This document shows, in pieces, positions 18,080-26,100 of a stretch of 64,000 nt of DNA. The position numbers and the translations under genes were made by a program. The notes below the pieces were generated by a model, which did not search any database, had not been told where the DNA came from, and saw only the letters and a program-made list of their open reading frames with translations. Position 1 is the first letter of the stretch, and each line of letters starts with the position of its first letter. The stretch is from assembly GCA_021324825.1 (NCBI GenBank), contig JAJPII010000016.1, positions 62,001-126,000 of the forward strand. Direction: 5' to 3'. Source of the DNA: Spartobacteria bacterium (GTDB taxonomy: Bacteria; Verrucomicrobiota; Verrucomicrobiia; Chthoniobacterales; Chthoniobacteraceae).

Positions 18080-19018
18080 ATGATCATCACCCGATCTCCT
18101 CTTCGGATAACCCTGGGCGGCGGCGGCACGGACCTTCCTTCCTATTATACGCGGCACACCGGGTTTCTCATCGCGGCGGCCATCGACAAATATGTCTATG
18201 TCGCGCTGCACCGCGCGCTGAAGCCCTCGGGGACGGAGTGCGATGAAATCATGCGCGAAGCGATGAGGTTGCTGGGAATCGCCGGGGCCGATGTTGAAAT
18301 GCATTCGATGGCGGACATCCCCGCCGGGACGGGCCTCGGTTCCTCCGGCAGTTTTACGACCGCGCTGCTCAGGGCCTTGCACGCGTTGCGCGGGAACCCT
18401 GTCCAGCCCGCGGAGCTCGCGGAACAGGCGTGCGACATTGAGATCAACCGATTGAACCAACCCGTCGGCAAGCAGGATCAACACATCGCCGCGCACGGAG
18501 GGGTGGCCTGCTTCGAGTTCCTGCCGGAGGGGCGCGTCAACGCGCGGCCGTTGAAGCTCGCGGAAGAGACGCTCCGCGCTCTCCAGGATAACCTGCTTCT
18601 TTTTTTCACCGGGTTCACGCGGTCGGCGTCCGCGATCCTGAAGGATCAGGACGACAGGAGTAAAAACGCGGACGCGGCAATGATCGAAAATCTCCACTGC
18701 ATAAAGGAGCTTGCCAAGCGCGGCCTGCGGGCGCTGGAGGACGGCGACCTGGCGGAATTTGGCGCGTTGATGGACAAGCACTGGCAGTGCAAAAAGGAGC
18801 GTTCGGGCGCGATAAGCGCTCCGCAAATCAACGCGTGGTACGACGACGCCATGAAACACGGGGCGCTCGGCGGCAAGCTCGTCGGAGCCGGCGGCGGCGG
18901 GTTCCTGATGTTTTACGCCGGGGACAAAGCCGCGTTGCGGCACGCGATGCGTGGGCACGGACTGGAGGAAGTCCGTTTCCGGTTCGACTTCGAAGGGACG
19001 AAGGTGATAGTCGATTAG
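18080..19018 (+). CDS. hddA: GHMP kinase, D-glycero-D-manno-heptose 7-phosphate kinase-like
   Basis: A 312-residue GHMP kinase. It has RSPLRITLGGGGTDLPSYY at the N-terminus (sugar/ATP site), the ATP loop IPAGTGLGSSGSF at about 81-93, and the C-terminal motif KLVGAGGGGFLMFY near 264-277. This set is diagnostic of HddA-type heptose kinases, which phosphorylate C1 of heptose 7-phosphate. The stretch after KYVYVALHRAL looks about 15 residues shorter than I expect for the family (from memory), yet the frame and motifs are intact. It pairs with gmhA (divergent) and hddC. Its promoter must overlap the start of gmhA. Confidence 0.82.
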   Translation: MIITRSPLRITLGGGGTDLPSYYTRHTGFLIAAAIDKYVYVALHRALKPSGTECDEIMREAMRLLGIAGADVEMHSMADIPAGTGLGSSGSFTTALLRALHALRGNPVQPAELAEQACDIEINRLNQPVGKQDQHIAAHGGVACFEFLPEGRVNARPLKLAEETLRALQDNLLLFFTGFTRSASAILKDQDDRSKNADAAMIENLHCIKELAKRGLRALEDGDLAEFGALMDKHWQCKKERSGAISAPQINAWYDDAMKHGALGGKLVGAGGGGFLMFYAGDKAALRHAMRGHGLEEVRFRFDFEGTKVIVD

Positions 19019-19049
19019 TGCCTGTCACGCGTTTTCGCCCGCTCTTAAG

Positions 19050-19147
19050 TTGTAGAGGCGGCTGTGTCAGCCGCCTAAGACATGGAAACCGCCTGGCGCT
19101 TTAACATTGTCTCCCGCTCCAGGCGGCTGGCACAGCCGCCTCTACAA
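19050..19147. repeat. 98-bp inverted repeat with 27-base arms, each arm itself a hairpin
   Basis: The left arm (19050-19076) and the right arm (19121-19147) are reverse complements over 27 bases with one mismatch. Within each arm AGGCGGCTG pairs with CAGCCGCCT across a three-base loop. The DNA can therefore fold as one long stem with a 44-base loop or as two small hairpins. It lies between hddA and hddC and does not interrupt a gene. The form resembles REP/MITE-like intergenic elements. A related single hairpin starts at 61058. It may also act as a transcription attenuator or RNA stabiliser between the two genes. Confidence 0.85.
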
Positions 19148-19163
19148 TGAGGGCGCATAGCGC

Positions 19164-19871
19164 ATGACACGCTCTAACATGCCCGTTGCAATCCTCGCGG
19201 GCGGGCTCGGGACGAGGCTGGGTCCTCTCACAAAGAACCTGCCGAAGTCTCTCGTAAACGTTGCGGGCCGGCCATTTCTTGCCCACCAATTGGACCTGCT
19301 CCGGGAGCGGGGCGTCCGGCGCGCGATAGTGTGCGCCGGTCATCTCGGCGAAATGATACGCGACAAATTCGGCGGCGGCGCCGGGTGGGGGATCGAACTG
19401 GAATACAGCTTCGACGGCCCGGAATTGCTCGGCGCGGGCGGTGCGCTCAGGAAGGCTTTGCCGCTCCTGGGGCCGGCGTTCTACGTCCTTTACGGCGATT
19501 CGTATCTCCGGGCGGATTACCGCCAGGCGGCAGCCGCCTTTTTCGCTTTGGGAAAGCCGGCGCTCATGACCGTATGCGCAAATGACGGGATATGGGACAG
19601 CAACGTCCGGTTCGCCGGCGGCTGCATCGAAGTCTACGACAAGAGCAACCGCACGGCGGAGATGCGGCATATCGATTACGGGTTGAGCTGCCTTACGCCG
19701 GAAGCCTTCGACGGGCTTTCCGGGAACGGGCCGCACGCTCTCGAGGACGTCTTCCGCGAGCTTGCCGCATCGAAAAAACTCGCCGGGTTTGAAGTGAGCG
19801 AACGTTTCTACGAGATTGGCTCGCCGCGCGGGCTGGAGGAACTGGAGGCGCTGCTGAAAGGCAAGTCATAA
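19164..19871 (+). CDS. hddC: Sugar-1-phosphate nucleotidyltransferase, D-glycero-D-manno-heptose 1-phosphate guanylyltransferase-like
   Basis: A 235-residue nucleotidyltransferase. The signature loop is [19 protein letters not shown] (residues 10-28). The catalytic metal site is VLYGDSYL. The DNVRF-like segment is DSNVRFAGG, and [12 protein letters not shown] comes near the end, as in HddC/RmlA-type small enzymes. With gmhA and hddA next door, the best reading is activation of heptose 1-phosphate to the GDP sugar. The phosphatase GmhB, needed between kinase and this enzyme, is not in the window. It is separated from hddA by the inverted repeat. It ends in an unusual ATAA junction with the next gene. 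Confidence 0.8.
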   Translation: MTRSNMPVAILAGGLGTRLGPLTKNLPKSLVNVAGRPFLAHQLDLLRERGVRRAIVCAGHLGEMIRDKFGGGAGWGIELEYSFDGPELLGAGGALRKALPLLGPAFYVLYGDSYLRADYRQAAAAFFALGKPALMTVCANDGIWDSNVRFAGGCIEVYDKSNRTAEMRHIDYGLSCLTPEAFDGLSGNGPHALEDVFRELAASKKLAGFEVSERFYEIGSPRGLEELEALLKGKS

Positions 19872-20422
19872 AGACCTACGAACAGAAGAAATCCACCGAC
19901 TCGCCCTGGACGCTCGGACAACGGGTGAAGATGCTGGCGTGGGACTTCGCGTGGGCCGTCTTTTGCGGCTGGACGCCCAAACCGTTCTCTCCGTGGCGGC
20001 TCCTTTGGCTGAAGCTTTTTGGCGCGAAGGTCGAGGGCCGGCCTTTCGTCCACCAAAGGGCCAGGATTCAGATTCCCTGGAACCTCACCCTGCGCGATGG
20101 CGCCTGTCTTGGTGACCGCGCGAACTGTTACACTTTGGGCGCGATTGAAATCGGCGCCGGGGCGGTTATCGCCCAGGAAGCCTATCTTTGCACCGGCACG
20201 CACGACTTCCGCAACCCGGCGATTCCGCTCATGACGGCGAGGATCACCATCGGCGAAGGCGCGTTCATCGGCGCGCGGGCGTTCATCCTGCCCGGCGTCA
20301 GCGTGGGGAGCCGCGCCGTGGTTGGAGCGTGCGCCGTTGTCACCAGGGACGTGCCGTCCGGGGCGATTGTGGCGGGCAATCCCGCCTCCGTGCGAACACC
20401 CCCGGCCGCCGAAAAAGGTTGA
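19868..20422 (+). CDS. WcaF-like hexapeptide acetyltransferase, unusual start
   Basis: A left-handed beta-helix acyltransferase. The helix core is [20 protein letters not shown]. The catalytic-His region is YLCTGTHDF, and the terminal turn is IVAGNPASV. WcaF-like enzymes O-acetylate EPS sugars. Protein-like sequence typical of the family ([20 protein letters not shown]) runs upstream of the first standard start codons (GTG 19925, ATG 19931) to ATA at 19868. That ATA overlaps the preceding stop as ATAA, with AAAGG six bases before it. I give the feature from the ATA. If only a standard start is used, the gene is 19925-20422 (165 residues) and lacks the N-terminal helix. Confidence 0.65.
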   Translation: MKTYEQKKSTDSPWTLGQRVKMLAWDFAWAVFCGWTPKPFSPWRLLWLKLFGAKVEGRPFVHQRARIQIPWNLTLRDGACLGDRANCYTLGAIEIGAGAVIAQEAYLCTGTHDFRNPAIPLMTARITIGEGAFIGARAFILPGVSVGSRAVVGACAVVTRDVPSGAIVAGNPASVRTPPAAEKG

Positions 20423-20481
20423 ATATATCCTGAATCGTTAGCACGTTGAATTATCGCGCCCAGCGGTCAAGTTTAGGTTTA

Positions 20482-21450
20482 ATGAGAAACGCCGGGGAAT
20501 CATTCCTTACATCAGAGGCTGCCGCGTCACCGGCGGAACGCGCGCTGGTTCCCGTTTCCGTCCTCATGCCGATTAAAAATGAGGCCGCAAATCTGCCGCG
20601 CGTCCTCAGTTCCGTCGCGTGGGCGGATGAGATATTTGTCGTCGATTCGGGCAGCACGGACGATTCCGGGGACGTGGCCCGCTCTTTCAACGCCCAGGTC
20701 GTGCAGTTCAAGATGCAGGGAACCTGGCCAAAAAAGAAGAACTGGGCCCTTCAGAATCTCCCGTTTAAACACGAGTGGGTATTCATCATCGACGCGGATG
20801 AAGTCCTCCCGCCCGCGGCCGAGGAGGAATTCCGCGAGATCGTGACCCGCGATGCCGGCGACATAGCGGGCTACCTCATCAACCGGCGATTCATGTTCAT
20901 GGGCGTCTGGCTCAAACACGCTTATTACCCGAACTGGAATCTGCGCCTTTTCAAGCACAGCCTCGGGCGTTACGAGAAGCTGACCGACTCCGCCACCGGC
21001 AGCGGCGACAACGAAGTCCACGAGCACGTCATCGTGAACGGCAAGACCGGCCGGCTCCGGTGCGAGATGGATCACTTCGCCTTCCCCTCCATCGAGGTGT
21101 TCGTCGAAAAGCATAACCGCTATTCGAACTGGGAGGCGTGCGTGGCGATGGACCGCTACGCGGCGGGCGCCGAAGACGTGTCGAGGTGGATGAACCGCCT
21201 GGAGGTCGCGTGCAAAAATCCCTTTTCCCTGCGGGTCAGGATGGGCATACGCCGCCAGTTGAAGAATTGGTCGGTGGCGCTTCCCTGCCGGCCGTTCCTG
21301 CGGTTCCTGTACGTCTACCTGTGGCAGCGCGGGTTCCTGGACGGCGTGCCGGGCTTCTACTTCGCGCGCCTCCACGGCTTTTACGAGTTTCTTTGTGTTG
21401 CGAAAACGGTGGAATTAAAACGGAGGTTCCGGGCGAGGCCAGACGCATGA
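20482..21450 (+). CDS. GT2-family glycosyltransferase (WaaE-like)
   Basis: A GT-A protein of about 322 residues. After a short tail it reads VSVLMPIKNEAANLPRVLSS, then VVDSGSTDDSGDVA. The catalytic acidic motif is FIIDADEVLPPAAEEEF. The C-terminal half has aromatic/basic helices that may sit on the membrane. The ATG at 20482 is preferred. A TTG at 20446 in frame would add 12 residues. It is of the same broad type as the gene at 4639 but longer. The 60-base gap before it shows no strong terminator. Confidence 0.82.
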   Translation: MRNAGESFLTSEAAASPAERALVPVSVLMPIKNEAANLPRVLSSVAWADEIFVVDSGSTDDSGDVARSFNAQVVQFKMQGTWPKKKNWALQNLPFKHEWVFIIDADEVLPPAAEEEFREIVTRDAGDIAGYLINRRFMFMGVWLKHAYYPNWNLRLFKHSLGRYEKLTDSATGSGDNEVHEHVIVNGKTGRLRCEMDHFAFPSIEVFVEKHNRYSNWEACVAMDRYAAGAEDVSRWMNRLEVACKNPFSLRVRMGIRRQLKNWSVALPCRPFLRFLYVYLWQRGFLDGVPGFYFARLHGFYEFLCVAKTVELKRRFRARPDA

Positions 21451-21477
21451 GAGAATTGTTCTAGCATAGGGAAATAG

Positions 21478-22815
21478 ATGCCCCCCACTGCTTCCTTCGA
21501 CATTGTCCACGAGCCGCGCGCGCGCGCGGCCGTCCTTCCGGCGGGCGGAAAGCCTTTCCACGCCGGCGGCGAAGACAAGCCCGCCATGCGCATCATCGTA
21601 TGGGGAATAAACTACGCTCCCGAGGTGACCGGCATAGCGCCGTGCAACGTCCGGCTTTGCGAAGGCCTGGCCGCCCGCGGCCACTCGGTGGAAATGGTCA
21701 CGAGCTTCGCCTACTACCCTGCATGGAAGAAACGGCGGAAGGATAAGTATTGGCTTTTCCGGACCGACAAGCTTAACGGCATCCCCGTCCACCGGTGCTG
21801 GCAGTACGTCCCGTGGCGGGTCACAGCCGTCAGGAGGATCCTGCACGAAGCGAGCTTCGTGCTCACCTCCTTCCTGAAGGTCGGCGGCATGGAGGCGCCG
21901 GATGTCTACATCGTCGTCTCGCCCCCGCTGCTTTTGGGCGTGGCGGCATGGGTCGCAAGTTACCTGAAGTACGCCCCCTTTGTCTTCCATGTCCAGGACT
22001 TGCAGCCCGACGCCGCGCTCGGCCTCGGAATGCTCCGGCCGAACGCCTTCACCCGCCTGCTGTATTTGCTGGAGACCATCGCCTACTGCAAGTCGGCCCT
22101 TCTTTCGGGCATCACGCCCGGCATGCTCGACCGCTTCCGGCAGAAGGGCCAACCCTCCGATAAGCTCGTCTATTTCCCGAATTCCGTGGACGCTGTTGAT
22201 CCCGCCGCGCTGCCCGCCCCCGGCGCCTTCCGGCGCAAACACGGCATAGCCCCCGGCGAATTTCTGGCGGTCTATTCCGGGAATCTCGGGTTCAAGCAAG
22301 GCATCGAGATTCTCATCGAAGCAGCCGGGCTTGTCACCCGCGGCAACGTCAGGATGGTCATTTGCGGCGGCGGCTCCCGGCTCGCCAGCCTCGAAGCGAC
22401 GATAACCGCGAGCAATCTCGGAACGCGGATACTGCTCCTTCCCCTCCAGGAGACGGAGGCCTATCACGAGATGCTTGTGGACGCCGATGTCTGTCTCATC
22501 ACCCAGCAGCGCGGCTCGGGACGCTCCTTTTTCCCCAGCAAGCTTCTTACCGCGCTCGCCTTTGGGAAACCGGTCGTGACCGTCTCCGAGGAGGACAGCG
22601 AACTCTACCGCGCGCACCGGGAGGGAGGGTTCGGCCCAAACGTCCTCCCCGGGCAACCCCGCGAACTGGCCGGGACCCTGGAAAAACTCGCCGGCGCGCC
22701 CGCGCTCCTGGAGCCGTACCGCCGGGCGTCGCTGGAATTCGGAAAGCGGTTTGACACGGACAAGGTGCTCGATGGGTTCGAGGAATCGCTGCGAAGCATT
22801 CTGCACGAGGGCTAG
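21478..22815 (+). CDS. GT4-family glycosyltransferase, WcaI-like
   Basis: A 445-residue enzyme with the WcaI (colanic acid) layout. The N-terminal core is IIVWGINYAPEVTGIAPCN, then TSFAYYPAWKK. Mid-protein comes FVFHVQDLQPDAALGLGM, and SGNLGFKQGIE opens the donor domain. The donor site segment is RSFFPSKLLTALAFGKPVV. The first 37 residues are proline- and alanine-rich and not conserved-looking. An ATG at 21586 (MRIIVWGIN) is a possible alternative start. It is the last glycosyltransferase before the envelope-export genes and is followed by a 147-base gap. Confidence 0.85.
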   Translation: MPPTASFDIVHEPRARAAVLPAGGKPFHAGGEDKPAMRIIVWGINYAPEVTGIAPCNVRLCEGLAARGHSVEMVTSFAYYPAWKKRRKDKYWLFRTDKLNGIPVHRCWQYVPWRVTAVRRILHEASFVLTSFLKVGGMEAPDVYIVVSPPLLLGVAAWVASYLKYAPFVFHVQDLQPDAALGLGMLRPNAFTRLLYLLETIAYCKSALLSGITPGMLDRFRQKGQPSDKLVYFPNSVDAVDPAALPAPGAFRRKHGIAPGEFLAVYSGNLGFKQGIEILIEAAGLVTRGNVRMVICGGGSRLASLEATITASNLGTRILLLPLQETEAYHEMLVDADVCLITQQRGSGRSFFPSKLLTALAFGKPVVTVSEEDSELYRAHREGGFGPNVLPGQPRELAGTLEKLAGAPALLEPYRRASLEFGKRFDTDKVLDGFEESLRSILHEG

Positions 22816-22880
22816 CCCCTGATAAAACATACATCCTGGAACCGGGTTCTCTCTGGACATTCGGCTTCCGGTGAGTTATT

Positions 22881-22910
22881 TTGACGCCTCCCGAATGGCG
22901 GCCATGGAAT
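22881..22910 (+). promoter_or_regulatory. Possible sigma-70-like promoter upstream of the export genes
   Basis: The 147-base gap 22816-22962 is the longest gene-free stretch in the window and is locally richer in A/T. It contains TTGACG at 22881 followed after 18 bases by TGGAAT. The match is moderate (4 of 6 at the -10). The gap is the natural place for a promoter serving the FecR/barrel/OPX/kinase/ABC set. No operator or riboswitch was recognised there. Confidence 0.25.
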
Positions 22911-22962
22911 GAGATGATTTTTTTATGAAATTCGCGCCGGCTGACCACTTGCGGAAGCTTGG

Positions 22963-23883
22963 ATGAGACACTATTTACGATTGCTTGCGGCTGCGGCGGT
23001 CTTCTTCTGCGGCCATTGCCTGGCGGTGCAGACTGTCCTGCTCACCGCCAAGGCGATCACGGGGAGCGTCGCGATGGAGTTGCCCGGTTCCACGGACTTT
23101 TCCCCCATCTCCCCGGGGACGAAGTTCCCTGTCGGCGCAACCATCCGCACGGACCGGGCGAGCGACGCCCTGATTTCCATTCTGCCCGGCTTTTGCGTCA
23201 AGATCAGCGGGAATTCCCTCGTCACCTTTACGAGCGTCAGTTATGACGAGGATACTTCGCCGCCCCGGCGCTCCGTGCTGATCGATCTCCACTCGGGCAG
23301 GCTGGTGGCGATCGTCGAGCGCTATTTCCCGGGCCGGACGAGCTTCTTCGTCCAAACCGGCGAACTCGGGGGAAACCTGGACGCCAAGGATAAAAGCGTC
23401 GCCCTCGGCGGCGCCTGGGGGCCGGATTCGTGCGGAGCGGTCTCGGTGACATCGGACTCGGGTTTCACCCGGGTCGACCAGGTGGTCGGGACCGGTTCCT
23501 GGACGCAGGCGGATGGCACGAGTTCGCAAATACCCGTGGGAGACGTCCTCACGGACAGCAACGGGAATGTCTCAAGCCCAAGTCCGATCACGGGCGACGC
23601 CGCCGCGCGGGAAGACCAGGCGTATACCCTCGCCTCGCTCCGGGACGCCATTGCGGACGGGCTTATCGACCCGAACGGATGCCCCGGCTTCGGCGGCCCT
23701 CCCCCTCCGATTTTTTATGACAACCTGCTTGGTCTCCCCTTGAACCCCGCGAACGCCGCCGCCGCCACGAGCACGTCCACGAAGACGAAAGCCCAAAGCA
23801 CACCCACACCCGCACCCACGCCGACGCCCACCCCGCCCCCGGTCATTTCTCCTTCCAGCCTGTTTGAGCGGCTTTCGGAGTGA
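22963..23883 (+). CDS. Secreted FecR-like domain protein
   Basis: A 306-residue protein with a clear signal peptide (residues 1-21, ending CLA before VQ). A FecR-like beta domain follows (about 25-190). It has repeated short strands and the TKFPVGATIRTDRASDALI / VKISGNSLVTF pattern seen in periplasmic FecR-type proteins of EPS loci. From about residue 260 a low-complexity Ala/Thr/Pro linker leads to a short tail, SLFERLSE. No membrane anchor or PEP-CTERM-like signal is visible. The neighbours are a beta-barrel and an OPX gene, so a periplasmic assembly or regulatory role for the export machine is likely. The precise function is unknown. Confidence 0.7.
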   Translation: MRHYLRLLAAAAVFFCGHCLAVQTVLLTAKAITGSVAMELPGSTDFSPISPGTKFPVGATIRTDRASDALISILPGFCVKISGNSLVTFTSVSYDEDTSPPRRSVLIDLHSGRLVAIVERYFPGRTSFFVQTGELGGNLDAKDKSVALGGAWGPDSCGAVSVTSDSGFTRVDQVVGTGSWTQADGTSSQIPVGDVLTDSNGNVSSPSPITGDAAAREDQAYTLASLRDAIADGLIDPNGCPGFGGPPPPIFYDNLLGLPLNPANAAAATSTSTKTKAQSTPTPAPTPTPTPPPVISPSSLFERLSE

Positions 23884-23900
23884 ATGGAAGAAACCACGGG

Positions 23901-25376
23901 ATGATATCGCGCCGTCCATGGGTGTTCGCGGCTTTCGTCCTGGCCTGCACGCTGGCCGCATCCGGGCAGGATGCGCCGGCGCCTGCGTCATCCTCCGCGG
24001 CGGACGCCGCCCTGCCTCAGGACGCGGAGCCGCCGCCGCTGCCGCAGGATGACGCCAATCTGCCCGCGGCCACTTACACCCCGGCGGAGACGCCCCCCCA
24101 GAATTTGTACCGCGCCAGCATCAAGCCGTCGGATGACTCCAGCCCCGGCACGCCGCCCCCCGCGCCGCTGCCGATCACGCCTTCGGCCAGGGACTATATT
24201 TCTCCTTTCCAAATGGTAAGGACGGGGAGCGTCGCCGAGAGCATCCTGCTCGGCAACGGCATCCACGGCGGGGTTGGCGCAGGCGTCACCTACGATGATA
24301 ACGTCTTCCTCGGCAACGGGCGCAATACCCCCAGAGTGGGCGTTGTCTCCTACTCCATCAACCCGTTCCTTACCATCAAACGCGGGGGTGAGGACGCCTT
24401 CGGGCAAGGTTCGCTCAACAGCGTCGCCCTCACGTATAATGGCGGTCTTTCTTTCTATCAGGCGAGACACATCTCGCCCGAATACAGTTCCGATCTCAAC
24501 CTGAACGCCCAGGTGATTCTCAATAAGGTCAACCTCGGCTTCTCCGAAGTCACCAACGTCTTTTCAGACGCGCTCCTCGGCACGTCCACCCGGACGCAGT
24601 ACCGGTTTTTCACCACCGACCTCTCGGCGCGGATCCCTTGGACCGACAAGACGGTTTCGAATCATAATCTCACCTTCTCCGTCGCCGATTACCAGACGGG
24701 GTACAGTTCCTACGACCTCTCCAGCCGGAACTCGGTGAGCCACCCGGTGACGGAAAAGCTCCAGGCCGGCGCGGGATTCACCGCGGGTTTAAATTTAATC
24801 CAGGACACCCCCGCGCAGCCGTACCAGCAGGCCTTTCTTCTCGCGGACTACACCAACCTGCGGAAGCTCCACGCGGAACTGACCATCGGCGGCCAGCTTA
24901 CGGAACTTGTAGGGGGGCGCAACTTCGGACTCGTCTACTCGGGCCAGGTGTCGGACAACCCATTTGACGGCACCACCGTCCAGTTGCACGTTTACCGGAA
25001 CACCAACAGCTCCTCCGACGTTTTCCCAGCCGGACTGAATAACCCGGTAAGGGGGCGCTTCAACGCCGATTACACCTCGACGGGCGTGGAATTGCAGGTG
25101 ACCCAGCGGCTCGTTTCCCGGCTCACCCTCACGGGGGTCACAGGGTTCGACAATTCGGAATACTTCAGCGCCACCACCGGGTCGTCCTTGAACCAGCACT
25201 TCGATTATTTTTACCTGGGCGTGTCGCTCAGCCTGCCCGTAACCCGTTACGGCTCCGTCCGGGCCGGGTACAATTACCGCCAGAACACCGGCAGGACGCT
25301 CTCAAATACTTTCCCGCCGAGTGAGTTTAATTTCGATGACAACAGTTTTTCTGCTAGCTTACAGGTACAGTTTTAG
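23901..25376 (+). CDS. Predicted outer-membrane beta-barrel protein (BBP2/EpsL-like)
   Basis: A 491-residue secreted protein. It has a signal peptide (RRPWVFAAFVLACTLAASGQ) and an Ala/Pro-rich linker to about residue 95. From there to the end it has alternating amphipathic strands with many Tyr/Asn/Thr turns and a terminal Phe (LQVQF), the classical outer-membrane insertion signal. EPS/exosortase loci often carry such a barrel (EpsL, putative beta-barrel porin 2), a candidate outer-membrane exit for the polymer. I chose ATG 23901 for the best signal peptide. A GTG at 23880 would overlap the FecR stop as GTGA and add seven residues. Confidence 0.78.
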   Translation: MISRRPWVFAAFVLACTLAASGQDAPAPASSSAADAALPQDAEPPPLPQDDANLPAATYTPAETPPQNLYRASIKPSDDSSPGTPPPAPLPITPSARDYISPFQMVRTGSVAESILLGNGIHGGVGAGVTYDDNVFLGNGRNTPRVGVVSYSINPFLTIKRGGEDAFGQGSLNSVALTYNGGLSFYQARHISPEYSSDLNLNAQVILNKVNLGFSEVTNVFSDALLGTSTRTQYRFFTTDLSARIPWTDKTVSNHNLTFSVADYQTGYSSYDLSSRNSVSHPVTEKLQAGAGFTAGLNLIQDTPAQPYQQAFLLADYTNLRKLHAELTIGGQLTELVGGRNFGLVYSGQVSDNPFDGTTVQLHVYRNTNSSSDVFPAGLNNPVRGRFNADYTSTGVELQVTQRLVSRLTLTGVTGFDNSEYFSATTGSSLNQHFDYFYLGVSLSLPVTRYGSVRAGYNYRQNTGRTLSNTFPPSEFNFDDNSFSASLQVQF

Positions 25377-25412
25377 CTGACCACCCTCGGCGGAGGACTG
25401 TCCCTTTCTAGA

Positions 25413-26096
25413 ATGAAAACGTTCCACGTTTACGGACTCGCGATCTTCCTCGCCGCCTTTTTGGGCCCGCGCGCTCTTCCCGGGCAGGAAGCGCCCGCCT
25501 TTCCGGGGCTGCCGAACATGCCCGCCCTGCCGGGCGGGCCGTCGGAACCCGCCAGCGGTACGGCCCAGTCGGTCGTCAGTCATCTGGATCTCGATAATTA
25601 CAAGCTCGCCCCGGGGGATTCCGTCACCATCCTCGTTTACCAGGAGGATGACATGACCACCCACGGCCACATTACCAAGGATGGAACCGTGACCATCCCC
25701 CTCATAAACCAGATCAAGATATCCGGATTCACCACCAAGGAGGCCGGGGATCGCATCCGGGACGAATTAGTTAAGAGACAATTTTACGTCTCGCCGCGGG
25801 TTACCGTGGTCTTGGACGCCGCTTCCCAGAAATCGTTCATCATTCTGGGGCAGATTTCCAAGCCCGGCACATACGCCTTTTCCTCCCAGGAGAGCATCAA
25901 TTTGGTGCAGGCCATCGCGCTGGCCGGCGGCCTTACGCGGATCGCCAATCCGCACGATGTGACGGTCGTCCGGCGCGAGGGCGGCGCGCAGCAGAATTTC
26001 CACGTTGACGCCAAGAAGATGACGCTCCACAGCGAGGTGGCCCCGTTCGAGATAAAAAGCGGGGATGTCATCACCATAGGAGAGACCTTTTTCTAA
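25413..26096 (+). CDS. Polysaccharide export protein, OPX family (Wza-like, short form)
   Basis: A 227-residue protein. It has a signal peptide (to about ALPGQE), a Pro-rich spacer, and the poly-export domain starting at YKLAPGDSVTILVY (about 63-76). One SLBB-type domain follows (FIILGQISKPGTYAF and IALAGGLT). It has no lipobox Cys and no C-terminal transmembrane helix, so it resembles the short periplasmic OPX proteins that need a separate barrel. The barrel gene immediately upstream may supply it. It precedes the tyrosine kinase by four bases. Confidence 0.88.
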   Translation: MKTFHVYGLAIFLAAFLGPRALPGQEAPAFPGLPNMPALPGGPSEPASGTAQSVVSHLDLDNYKLAPGDSVTILVYQEDDMTTHGHITKDGTVTIPLINQIKISGFTTKEAGDRIRDELVKRQFYVSPRVTVVLDAASQKSFIILGQISKPGTYAFSSQESINLVQAIALAGGLTRIANPHDVTVVRREGGAQQNFHVDAKKMTLHSEVAPFEIKSGDVITIGETFF

Positions 26097-26100
26097 GCAT

